Source: Bryobacterales bacterium (lineage in GTDB: Bacteria; Acidobacteriota; Terriglobia; Bryobacterales; Bryobacteraceae). From it: 64,000 bases of DNA. Shown piece after piece: positions 54,965-63,051 of the stretch (the stretch's first letter is position 1; each line of letters starts with the position of its first letter). A model generated the notes under the pieces. It did no database searches, was not told where the DNA came from, and was given only the letters and a program-made list of their open reading frames with translations. The position numbers and the translations under genes were made by a program. Location of the stretch: NCBI GenBank assembly GCA_016716385.1, contig JADJWL010000025.1:868001-932000 (forward strand), in the 5' to 3' direction.

Positions 54965-55078
54965 CCACACAGGTTCAGTATAGGCGGGTCCGACCGGATC
55001 TAATCTGAGGTACAGACCACGCCCGTTGCTTCCCTTGATCACGGCTCAGATCCGGGCCAAACTTACCGCAGGACACCC

Positions 55079-56650
55079 ATGAGCCCGAACTACCTGTGGT
55101 CTTCGATTGGCAAATTGCGACATTGCTGCGCATTCTTCCTCATCATTGCCACCTGCTCGGTCGGCGCGGCCTCCGCAGAACAGGCGGCGGCCGACCGGAC
55201 AGTCTGGCGTGAAGCGGCGCTGGCAGAACTCAGCCGGAAGTACCTGGAACAGGACCTGCCGGCGGATCTGACTCCGGGCGAGGCCAGTCGCTGGATTGGC
55301 AAGCTCTTCCAGGAAGTCGGGCGCCGGCTCGCTGAAGGAGACGCGGCGCTTCCGGCGGAGGATGTCGCCTTGGCTTCCTGGCTCTATGCCAGCGGCGCCT
55401 CTGGACGGGGCGCCTCCTCCCCCGCTGTGCCGGCTGCCAGCCCCCCTCGCATGCCCCAGGCGCCGAGTCCATCGGCGTCAACGGCGGCGGCAACGGTGTC
55501 CGCCAGGAGGGACCTCATCAACAAAGGCGATGAGGGATTCCGCCAGGGTGTCGAAGGGCTGGCCGACGCCCCGATCGGTGAGCGGCTCGTGATGACGGGA
55601 GACGTTACGGCGGGCGCGCATGCGGCAACCGTGCCCGGGAATGCGGATCTGACTTCCGCTTTCGGACGCGCCCGGATCAACTTCGTTCTGCTGGCATTGC
55701 CGGAAGCTCTGGGCGGAAGGCTCAGCAAGGGATATTTCTTCGTCCAACTTCGCAGCGCCGGCGGTCCGTTCGACACATCGGCCGTCGGCGGTCCGGCATC
55801 GTTCACTGCACTGAATGACGTGGCGCGGGACCGGAGCCGCTTCAATGATGGCACCTCGCGCGGCGATGTCTATCTCAGCAAGGCGTTCTACGAACAGCGT
55901 CTGCGCGTCAGGGACGGTGAAATTCGAGGAAGAGCGGGACTTGTCAACCTTACCGATTTCTTCGATACGAACCTGTTCGCAAACAACGAGGCAAGACAGT
56001 TTCTCAACGGTGCTTTTACGAACGGTGCGGCGTTCAAGACTGGCATCAGCGCGCCGGGCGCCATCGCGGAGTATGACCGGTCCCCCTGGCTTCTCAAGGC
56101 TCCCTGGCTGGACCGCATTGTCTTGCGAGCCGGGTATATCCTTTCGCAGACCGAGCGTGCGTTTACTTCTCCGCTCTGGGCGGGCGAACTGGAACTGGCC
56201 ACGACTCTTCGCGGGCAGCAAGGACACTGGAGGTTTGGTGGTACGGCGGGCAACGTCGCCGACGCCGGAAGCGTCAGCACGTTCCACGTCAGCGCCGATC
56301 AATGGCTTTCGCGCCGGATCGGCGTATTCGGCCGTTACGGTTTTGGCAGTACGGGCGCAGGAGGCCTGCGTTTCGGACCGGTGCGCTGGGCATACAGCGG
56401 CGGCGTGCAATGGAAACTGACCGACGAGCAGGAGCGCGTGTCGGCGTGGTCGGTCGGGTTCTCACAGGCGTTTCCGACCGAATCTCCAGAACGGCCCGTC
56501 TCAGAAAAAGTGCTCGAGACCTTCTACCGCTGGCAGATGACGCGAAATGCGGCTCTGAGTCCCAGCTTCCAACTGGTTGGAGGCTCGGGCGGGCAGACCT
56601 CCAAAGGCCTTCACACCGTGTACGGGCTGCGGCTTTTCTTTACCTACTGA
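55079..56650 (+). CDS. OprB-like outer-membrane porin
   Basis: A 523-residue outer-membrane protein with a signal peptide (about residues 15-33). An N-terminal helical region (LSRKYLEQDLPADLTPGEASRWIGKLFQEVGRRL) resembles the S-layer/OprB-associated leader of cyanobacterial-type porins. A low-complexity Pro/Ser linker (about 110-145) and a barrel with OprB features (GLVNLTDFFDTNLFANNEARQFLNGAFTNGAAF) follow, ending in the aromatic C-terminus LRLFFTY. It may pass sugars or ions. It is divergent from the aminopeptidase operon. Confidence 0.82.
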   Translation: MSPNYLWSSIGKLRHCCAFFLIIATCSVGAASAEQAAADRTVWREAALAELSRKYLEQDLPADLTPGEASRWIGKLFQEVGRRLAEGDAALPAEDVALASWLYASGASGRGASSPAVPAASPPRMPQAPSPSASTAAATVSARRDLINKGDEGFRQGVEGLADAPIGERLVMTGDVTAGAHAATVPGNADLTSAFGRARINFVLLALPEALGGRLSKGYFFVQLRSAGGPFDTSAVGGPASFTALNDVARDRSRFNDGTSRGDVYLSKAFYEQRLRVRDGEIRGRAGLVNLTDFFDTNLFANNEARQFLNGAFTNGAAFKTGISAPGAIAEYDRSPWLLKAPWLDRIVLRAGYILSQTERAFTSPLWAGELELATTLRGQQGHWRFGGTAGNVADAGSVSTFHVSADQWLSRRIGVFGRYGFGSTGAGGLRFGPVRWAYSGGVQWKLTDEQERVSAWSVGFSQAFPTESPERPVSEKVLETFYRWQMTRNAALSPSFQLVGGSGGQTSKGLHTVYGLRLFFTY

Positions 56651-56722
56651 CGGCAGACGGGCACCGGGGAATGATGGGAGTCCCAAACTCTTCCGGTGCT
56701 ACTCTTGAACTAAGAGGCTTCC

Positions 56723-57793
56723 ATGCTGATTGCAGACCGTCTGGACCAACTGGCGGCCTTCGAGCCCTCTTCGTATCCCGTCATCAGTCTCTACCTGAAC
56801 ACCCGCCCGGGCTCGCATGGCCGTACTGATTTCGACCCATTCGTCCGAAAGGAGTTCACACGGCTCGCCACCGCCCTGCCGCTCCGCTCGCCGGATCGGC
56901 TCAGCATCGAACGCGACGCCAAGAGGATCCGCGAGCACCTCGTCCGCGAGTTACGGCCCGCTACGAACGGCATGGCGATCTTCGCTTGCGCCGCGCAGGA
57001 CGGTTTCTTTGTGGCCCTGCCGCTCGATGTCCCGATCGAACGGCACCAGCTCTACGTCGGCAGCCAGCCGCATCTCTACACTCTGGCCCGTCTCAACGAC
57101 CAGTACCGCCGGTATGCCGCCGTGATCGCCGACACGCACTCGGCCCGAATCTTCGTTTTCGGTTTGGCTAAGACGCTCGCCCGCCACGAGATCGAATCGC
57201 CTCCCGTTTCCAAACGGCCGGCCGAGAACTGGACGCAGGCCCGCTATCAGCGCCACGTCCGCAACGCGCATCTCCACCACGTCAAGGAGGTCGTGGACGC
57301 CATTGAGCGGATCGTCCGGGAAGAGCAGATCGAGCACGTGATCTTCGGCGGCGACGAAGTGATCGTTCCCAAGCTGCGCGAACAGCTTCCTGCCTATCTG
57401 GCCCAGAAAGTGGTGGACGTCCTCCGGCTCGACATCCGGACTCCGGAACACGAGATCCTGCGCGCGACCGTGGAAGCGATGCGCGAGCAGGACGCCCGCG
57501 ATGACGCAGCCATCGTGGGACGCCTGTTCGACGAGTACCGTGCCGGCGGTCTGGGCGTCGTGGGGCTTAAGCCCACCCTGGACGCCCTGGCGAACGGCCA
57601 GGTGGATGAACTGTTGCTCACCGCGTCGATGGAGGAGATCCGGGGCGAAGGCGGCGAAGAGCCCGAGTTCTTCACCCCAGGGGAACTGGTGGCCCGTGCG
57701 CGGCAGACGGGCGCCGAGGTTCGCTTCATCGAAGATGCGGGGCTGTTGGCCGGAGTCGGCGGCGTCGGTGCGCTGCTCCGGTTCCGCCGCTAG
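56723..57793 (+). CDS. Vms1/baeRF-type eRF1-fold protein
   Basis: A 356-residue protein of the bacterial archaeo-eukaryotic release-factor group (baeRF family 10/Vms1-like, formerly called host-attachment proteins). Signs are SYPVISLYLNTRPG at the start, YRRYAAVIADTHSARIFVFG, WTQARYQRHVRNAHLHHVKEVVDAIERI, IFGGDEVIVPKLREQLP, and the C-terminal VDELLLTASM. Vms1 relatives hydrolyse peptidyl-tRNA on stalled ribosomes. No enzymatic role is proven for this type. It overlaps the nuclease gene by 4 bases at the 3' end (opposite strands). Confidence 0.85.
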   Translation: MLIADRLDQLAAFEPSSYPVISLYLNTRPGSHGRTDFDPFVRKEFTRLATALPLRSPDRLSIERDAKRIREHLVRELRPATNGMAIFACAAQDGFFVALPLDVPIERHQLYVGSQPHLYTLARLNDQYRRYAAVIADTHSARIFVFGLAKTLARHEIESPPVSKRPAENWTQARYQRHVRNAHLHHVKEVVDAIERIVREEQIEHVIFGGDEVIVPKLREQLPAYLAQKVVDVLRLDIRTPEHEILRATVEAMREQDARDDAAIVGRLFDEYRAGGLGVVGLKPTLDALANGQVDELLLTASMEEIRGEGGEEPEFFTPGELVARARQTGAEVRFIEDAGLLAGVGGVGALLRFRR

Positions 57794-59286
57794 ACGGAGC
57801 CGGGCAGCGCCGCGCCCCGGGCCCGCAGCACGACCCGGACTCGCTCTCGCCAGTCCGCGCCCAGCCCGATCCGCTCGACTTCGATCGCCGGGTTGAAGAA
57901 GCGCAGCACTGTTTCAGTGGCCGGATGAAACTCGAGCGCCGGCGCCACCAGCAGGAGACGCGGCGGCTTGACCGATAGATTCCGGCCCGGAAAGTACCCG
58001 GCAGACGTGAATTCGTTGCGCTCCAGGTGCCACCGGACGCGGAGCCAGTAGTCCAGCGCCTGCAGCGGCAAGTGCGGGTCGGCCGACGCCTTCAGTTCGA
58101 GAACCGCCAGCCGGCCTGTCTGGTCCACGCCCAACAGGTCAATCACTCCCCGCTGTCCTGCTGCCAGAGCGGGCACCTGGCCGTACAGGGCGTGAGGGTC
58201 GAGTGTGGGATCGACTGCGGAAAGGGCGCCGCGGACGGCCGATTCGATCCAGGCTTCCGGTTGCCGCGCGTAGAGCGTGCTCCCCGGTTGCGTCCGGAAT
58301 CGCGAAAGATCCTCCGCGAGGTGCCGGATCTCCGGCCAGTGTCTCGCGTCTGCCGCTGTGCGCGCATCGATTCCAAACACAAGTCCGTCGCCCGCGGTCC
58401 GCGCAAACTCAAGACCGCGGATGCGGAAACTCAGACAACCGTTCAGCGCGACGCATTCCACTTCAGGGATTGCGGCCAGCCGCTCTCGCCACGCCGCAGC
58501 CGTCTGCGGTGGCTGGCGGACGGTTTCCACGCGTGTGGCGAAGTTGCCGTAGTCATCGAGGCTCGCTGCCGCCAGGTCGCCATCGCCGGAGTAGGTCAGG
58601 GGTTCATAGAGCGCGTGTGCGGGATCCAGGCCGCGGAGACGTTCGAATCCCACGGTCTGTTCGCCTGCCGGGAGGCAGACGGCGAGGCCGTCCACGACCA
58701 GCCTGCGCTCGCTCCGGCGGAGATAGTCGAGCCAGATCAGACCGAACGTCACTGCTCCCGCCGGATCGTGCGCTCCCGGAGGAGCCGCGATCACGGCCCG
58801 CGCCGCCCGTCCTTGCCGCAGCAGCGCCCGCGGGTAGGCGGGCGAGAGCGAATGCTCGAGGTCCGGGTCGCTCGACAGCCGCACGATCGACCAGTCCGTG
58901 TAGCGGCGCGCCAGGATCTCCCGCAGGTGTTCACGGAATACCAACCGTTCCCCCTTGCGCCGCAGATCGTCACTTTGGGGGCGGGCCAGGTCGACCAGCC
59001 ACAGTCTGCCTTGCCGTCGCGCAAACCGCTCGACCGCGAGTTCGCAGCGGCCCGCCTGGGATGAAACGATCGCCTTCACGCGCCGTGTGAGGTGGCGCTG
59101 GCCGTCCCAGGCCTCCAGTTGCACGAAGGCCCCTCGCGTTTCAAGCCCGTACGAATCGGTCCCGATTTCAATGGGCCGCTCACCAGGTTCGAGAACGGCG
59201 GGTCTGCGGCAGGAGGCAAGGAAGCTCTCCAGCGCCGCGCGCAGTCCGGCGACGTCGCGCGCGGCCTCGGGGACAGCCGAAGGCAA
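57790..59286 (-). CDS. Uncharacterised protein with C-terminal PD-(D/E)XK-like nuclease
   Basis: A 498-residue protein with no family I recognise. The C-terminal third contains RGVIDLLGVDQTGRLAVLELKASADPHLPLQALDYW. Its Asp, Glu-x-Lys and Gln are spaced as in NucS-like PD-(D/E)XK nucleases. The N-terminal 350 residues are alpha/beta without known motifs. The start is TTG at 59286; AAGGAG lies only 2 bases upstream, so the true start is uncertain. It has no signal peptide. The possible role is DNA repair or defence. The neighbour is a baeRF gene (convergent). Confidence 0.78.
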   Translation of the reverse strand: MPSAVPEAARDVAGLRAALESFLASCRRPAVLEPGERPIEIGTDSYGLETRGAFVQLEAWDGQRHLTRRVKAIVSSQAGRCELAVERFARRQGRLWLVDLARPQSDDLRRKGERLVFREHLREILARRYTDWSIVRLSSDPDLEHSLSPAYPRALLRQGRAARAVIAAPPGAHDPAGAVTFGLIWLDYLRRSERRLVVDGLAVCLPAGEQTVGFERLRGLDPAHALYEPLTYSGDGDLAAASLDDYGNFATRVETVRQPPQTAAAWRERLAAIPEVECVALNGCLSFRIRGLEFARTAGDGLVFGIDARTAADARHWPEIRHLAEDLSRFRTQPGSTLYARQPEAWIESAVRGALSAVDPTLDPHALYGQVPALAAGQRGVIDLLGVDQTGRLAVLELKASADPHLPLQALDYWLRVRWHLERNEFTSAGYFPGRNLSVKPPRLLLVAPALEFHPATETVLRFFNPAIEVERIGLGADWRERVRVVLRARGAALPGSV

Positions 59287-59317
59287 TGCTCCTTGATTCT
59301 ACCTACAATGAAGGCGG

Positions 59318-60028
59318 ATGGCTGATACTTTCCTGGCGCTCCGGCAAAACATCGCCCGCGTCCGCGAGCGGATCTCCCGCGCCGTGGAACGCTCCGGGCG
59401 CGATCCGTCGGCGATCACCCTGCTCGCCGTGACTAAGAAGTTTCCTCCCGAGGTGATCCGCGCCGCGAACGAATTGGGTCTCTGCGCGTTTGGTGAGAAC
59501 TACGTCCAGGAGTTCGAGGCGAAGGCGCCAGCGGTCCGTTCGCTGTCAAGCGCCCGCTTCCATCTGATCGGGCACCTGCAGTCGAACAAAGCGCGCCGGG
59601 CTGCCGAATTGTTCGATGTCATCCAGACGGTGGATTCGCCCAAACTCGCCCGCAGGCTGAACGAGGCGGGCCGCCTGCTGGACGTCATGATCGAAGTGAA
59701 GCTCTCCGAGGAGGAAACCAAGCACGGCTGTCCTCCCGAGGCAGTCGGAGAGATGGCCGCGGCTCTCCGGGAATGTCCGCATCTGCGCCTCACCGGACTG
59801 ATGACGATGCCGCCCTGGTCGGACGATCCCGAGGCTGCGCGGCCCTACTTCCGCCGCTTGCGCGAGATCGGAGAGCGCCATGGGATTCCGGGCCTGTCGA
59901 TGGGCATGTCCCACGATCTCGAAGCCGCGATTGAAGAAGGAGCCACCTGCGTCCGCGTGGGTACTGCCTTGTTCGGCCCCCGGCCCCGCGTGGAACCCGA
60001 TTCTCTCGAACGACATACGTTAGAATAG
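59318..60028 (+). CDS. yggS: YggS/PLPBP family pyridoxal-phosphate-binding protein
   Basis: A 236-residue PLP-homeostasis protein. The PLP lysine is K40 in LLAVTKKFPPEVI, and GENYVQEF, HLIGHLQSNKARRA, SEEETKHGC, LTGLMTMPP and GLSMGMSHDLEAAIEEGATCVRVGTALFG are all family motifs. It binds PLP and affects amino-acid and B6 pools without known catalysis. It is divergent from the nuclease gene and followed by a TPR gene 23 bases downstream. Confidence 0.94.
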   Translation: MADTFLALRQNIARVRERISRAVERSGRDPSAITLLAVTKKFPPEVIRAANELGLCAFGENYVQEFEAKAPAVRSLSSARFHLIGHLQSNKARRAAELFDVIQTVDSPKLARRLNEAGRLLDVMIEVKLSEEETKHGCPPEAVGEMAAALRECPHLRLTGLMTMPPWSDDPEAARPYFRRLREIGERHGIPGLSMGMSHDLEAAIEEGATCVRVGTALFGPRPRVEPDSLERHTLE

Positions 60029-60051
60029 AGGCTAGTGCGAGGCGCTAGCCG

Positions 60052-61530
60052 TTGAGGTGGATCCTGACGTCCACGGTGCTGCTCCTGTCCTTGCCCGCGG
60101 TGCGCGCGGCCGAACCGGGGCAGTTGGACGCCAGCCCAACTCTGTTTACCGTCATGGCCGCCTTGAACGCAGCGGGCTACGACGCCGACCTGCACTCTCC
60201 GAACAATCATCCTCTGAGGCACGAGATCCGCAAGAAACTCGCCGCCCGTGACATCCCGATCCGGGACGGCCTCCGACAGTATTTCGAATCTCATCGCAAG
60301 CAGCCGGCCACCGCGGACCTGTCGCAGTACATTTCGTTCGCGCTGGTCTCCGAAGGGCCGCCCAACTTCCGCCTGCGCATGCGGACGATCGACCGTCCGC
60401 CCGACGTGGGGCCGCTGACTGACTTCGGCGACCTGCTCCAGGTCTTCTACGAGCAAGCGAACATCGCCGCGCTGTGGCAGGAGAGCCAGCCCGCGATCGA
60501 CGCGGTCATCGACCGCTACCACGAGCCGGTCACCGAGGCGGTCTTCCAGGTCAACGCATACTTGAGGAATGTCACCAGCGGGTACCTCGGCCGCCGTTTC
60601 CAGATTTACCTGGATCTGCTGGCGCCCCCAAACCAAGTCCATACCCGCACCTACGGCGACGAATATTACATCGTGATCACGCCTTCGCCGGATCTCCGTG
60701 TGGAAGACATCCGCCGCGCCTACCTGTACTACCTGATCGACGCCACTGCCACCAAGTACGGTGAGGAACTGATGGCGAAGCGGTCTCTCATCGATTTCGC
60801 CGAGGGCGCAGCCGCTCTGGCTGAGCACTACAAGAACGATTTCATTCTGCTGGCCACCATGTCGCTCGTGCGCGCCGTGGAAAGCCGGCTGGACCGGGCC
60901 AAGGGCGCGGCGTACGTGCAGCAGTCGGTCGAGGAAGGCTTTATCCTGACCGCCCATTTCGCTGAGCAACTGGCGCTGTTCGAAAAGCAGGAACTGGCGT
61001 TCCGTCTGTACTTCCCCGAGATGGTCGAATCGATCGACCTGCGCAAGGAGACCAAGCGCCTCGATCAGGTGACGTTCGCCTCCGCGCCCGCGGAGAGGAA
61101 GGTGCGCCGCGTGGAACCTCCGCCCCCGCCTGTGCTGACCGGCGCGGCGAAGCAACTCGAGGAGGCCGAGGAGCTCTATTCGAACCGGAATCTGGAGGCG
61201 GCGCGTCTCTCGTTTCTGAAGGTCCTGGAGCAGACCGGCGAGCGCAAGGTGCACGCCAGGGCTTACTATGGTTTGGCTCGGATCGCGGTCCTTCAGCGCG
61301 ATCCGGAACTCGGCTTCCGTTTGTTCGAGAAGGCTCTCGAACTGGGTCCCGAGCCCGAGGTCAAGGGTTGGGTTTTGGTGTATCTGGGCCGGCTTTCCGG
61401 CGCCGCCGGCGAGGCCGGGGACGCGGCCCGCTATTTCAACGAAGTGCTTGCCGTCGACGGTGCGTCGGAAGCCGCGCGCAAAGCAGCCCAACAGGGCATG
61501 CCAGTGAATTCTCAAAAGAACAAGGAGTGA
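60052..61530 (+). CDS. Exported TPR-containing protein
   Basis: A 492-residue protein with a signal peptide ending near RAAE. I take TTG at 60052 since it gives the whole hydrophobic signal (WILTSTVLLLSLPAV); no strong ribosome site supports it. The middle resembles no family I know (NPNHPLRHEIRKKL-type charged helices and EYYIVITPSPDLRVEDIRRAYLYYLID). The last 120 residues are TPR units (AEELYSNRNLEAARLSFLKVLEQTG). A PPPPP stretch separates the parts. It is 5 bases from the next exported TPR gene, likely one operon. Confidence 0.82.
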   Translation: MRWILTSTVLLLSLPAVRAAEPGQLDASPTLFTVMAALNAAGYDADLHSPNNHPLRHEIRKKLAARDIPIRDGLRQYFESHRKQPATADLSQYISFALVSEGPPNFRLRMRTIDRPPDVGPLTDFGDLLQVFYEQANIAALWQESQPAIDAVIDRYHEPVTEAVFQVNAYLRNVTSGYLGRRFQIYLDLLAPPNQVHTRTYGDEYYIVITPSPDLRVEDIRRAYLYYLIDATATKYGEELMAKRSLIDFAEGAAALAEHYKNDFILLATMSLVRAVESRLDRAKGAAYVQQSVEEGFILTAHFAEQLALFEKQELAFRLYFPEMVESIDLRKETKRLDQVTFASAPAERKVRRVEPPPPPVLTGAAKQLEEAEELYSNRNLEAARLSFLKVLEQTGERKVHARAYYGLARIAVLQRDPELGFRLFEKALELGPEPEVKGWVLVYLGRLSGAAGEAGDAARYFNEVLAVDGASEAARKAAQQGMPVNSQKNKE

Positions 61531-61535
61531 TTGGA

Positions 61536-62297
61536 ATGATTCGTTTACTGCAGGCCGGGATCCTGGCCATTTGTCTCGGGGCGGGCGCGCAGGCGCAGGT
61601 GGCCAAGCAGCCCACACCGAAGTCCCAGGCCGAAATCGAGGCCATCCAGGCGATCTTCCAGGCGCAGAGCCCTGAAGAACGCATCAAAGCTGGCGAGCAG
61701 CTCATCGTGAAATTTGCCGATACCGAGTTCAAGGCGCTGGCCTTGTTTCTCATTGCCGCTTCCTATGAGCAGATGAATGACTTTGACAAGATGGCCGTCT
61801 ATGCCGAACAGGTACTCAAGGAGGATCCGGAGGATTACAAGTCCATGCTGATGCTCGCCCGCGGCATCGCCGTTAAGACCCGCGAGCACGATCTGGATCG
61901 GGATGAGAAGTTGGCGCGCTCGGAGAAGTACGCCAAGCAGGCGCTGGAAGTCCTGAAGACTGCGCCCAAGCCGAATCCCGAATTGACGGACGAACAGTGG
62001 GAAGGCGCCAAGAAGGACTTCGAGGCCCAGGCCCACGAGGCCTACGCCGCGGGCGCCATGGCGCGCAAGGATCTGGAAAAGGCCATGGAGCATTACCAGA
62101 CGGCGTACAAGACCCAGGCGAACCCGGATCCGGTGCTGATGATCCGATACGCACAGGCCGCGAACATGGCGAAGAAGCCGGACCAGGCGATCGCCGTGCT
62201 GGACGAAGTCACGTCGATGGCCGACCTGCATCCGTCCCTCAAAAGCGCCGCCGAAGGGGAGAAGCAAAAAGCAATCAAGATGAAATCCGGGCAGTAA
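61536..62297 (+). CDS. Exported TPR-like protein
   Basis: A 253-residue protein with a signal peptide (MIRLLQAGILAICLGAGAQAQ) and helical repeats (EERIKAGEQLIVKFADTEFKALALFLIAASYEQMNDFDKMAVYAEQVLKEDPEDYKSMLMLARG, then AMEHYQTAYKTQANPDPVLMIRYAQAANM). AAGGAG (61522-61527) is 8 bases before ATG at 61536. It lies between the larger TPR gene and rnc. Probably a periplasmic scaffold or assembly factor. Confidence 0.85.
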   Translation: MIRLLQAGILAICLGAGAQAQVAKQPTPKSQAEIEAIQAIFQAQSPEERIKAGEQLIVKFADTEFKALALFLIAASYEQMNDFDKMAVYAEQVLKEDPEDYKSMLMLARGIAVKTREHDLDRDEKLARSEKYAKQALEVLKTAPKPNPELTDEQWEGAKKDFEAQAHEAYAAGAMARKDLEKAMEHYQTAYKTQANPDPVLMIRYAQAANMAKKPDQAIAVLDEVTSMADLHPSLKSAAEGEKQKAIKMKSGQ

Positions 62298-62311
62298 GAG
62301 CGGGAGATCGC

Positions 62312-63046
62312 ATGCGCGCGGAGCCCGAATCTCTCGAGTCCCTCATCGGGTACCGGTTTACCAACCGGGACATCCTGCTCCGCGCCTTGACCCACCGGTC
62401 ACACGTTTACGAGAACGTCGCCGCGGCAGACGAGGCGCGCCCGGATAACGAGCAGCTTGAGTTTCTCGGCGACGCTGTCCTGGGCTTCCTCATTAGCGAG
62501 TGTCTGGTGCGGCGGTTCCCCGCCTATCCCGAAGGGCGCCTCTCCAAGCTGCGCGCCCACCTGGTGAGTGCCGCGCACTTATTCGAGGTGGCGTCGGAAC
62601 TTGGCCTGGGGGAGTACCTGCTGCTTGGCCGGGGCGAGGAAATGAGCGGTGGCCGCACCAAGAAAACGCTGCTCGTCGATGCGCTCGAAGCTCTCATTGC
62701 CGCCATCTTTCTCGATGGCGGCATGGACTCGGTGCGGGCCTTCGTCTACCGCTTCGTCGTGGAAGAAGGCAACGGCGACGGCCTGCCCGACGGGCCGGCC
62801 GACTACAAGAGTGCGCTTCAGGAACTGGCGCAGGCAAAACGTCTACCCGCTCCCCGCTACCTTCTGCTCCGGGAGCACGGCCCGGAGCACGCAAAGACGT
62901 TCATGATCGAGGTCCGCGTGGGACGTGAATGGGTGGGGCAGGCGGAAGGCCGCTCGAAGAAGTCCGCGGCCCAGAACGCGGCTCGTGACCTGCTCGGCCG
63001 CATCGGCGACGTCGCTTCCTCGCCCGGCGCTGACACCTCCGTCTGA
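62312..63046 (+). CDS. rnc: Ribonuclease III
   Basis: A 244-residue double-stranded-RNA endonuclease for rRNA and mRNA processing. The catalytic signature NEQLEFLGDAVLGFLIS is intact, and LVDALEALIAAIFLDGGMD supplies the second Glu/Asp. A C-terminal dsRNA-binding domain is present (DYKSALQELAQAKRLPAPRYLLL... SKKSAAQNAARDLL). GGGAGA precedes the ATG at 62312. It follows the exported TPR gene by 14 bases. Confidence 0.96.
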   Translation: MRAEPESLESLIGYRFTNRDILLRALTHRSHVYENVAAADEARPDNEQLEFLGDAVLGFLISECLVRRFPAYPEGRLSKLRAHLVSAAHLFEVASELGLGEYLLLGRGEEMSGGRTKKTLLVDALEALIAAIFLDGGMDSVRAFVYRFVVEEGNGDGLPDGPADYKSALQELAQAKRLPAPRYLLLREHGPEHAKTFMIEVRVGREWVGQAEGRSKKSAAQNAARDLLGRIGDVASSPGADTSV

Positions 63047-63051
63047 AGGCC

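Noticed and set aside
58630..58660. TTCGAATCCC resembling a tRNA T-arm
   Set aside because: It lies in the nuclease coding region with no acceptor or anticodon arm around it.
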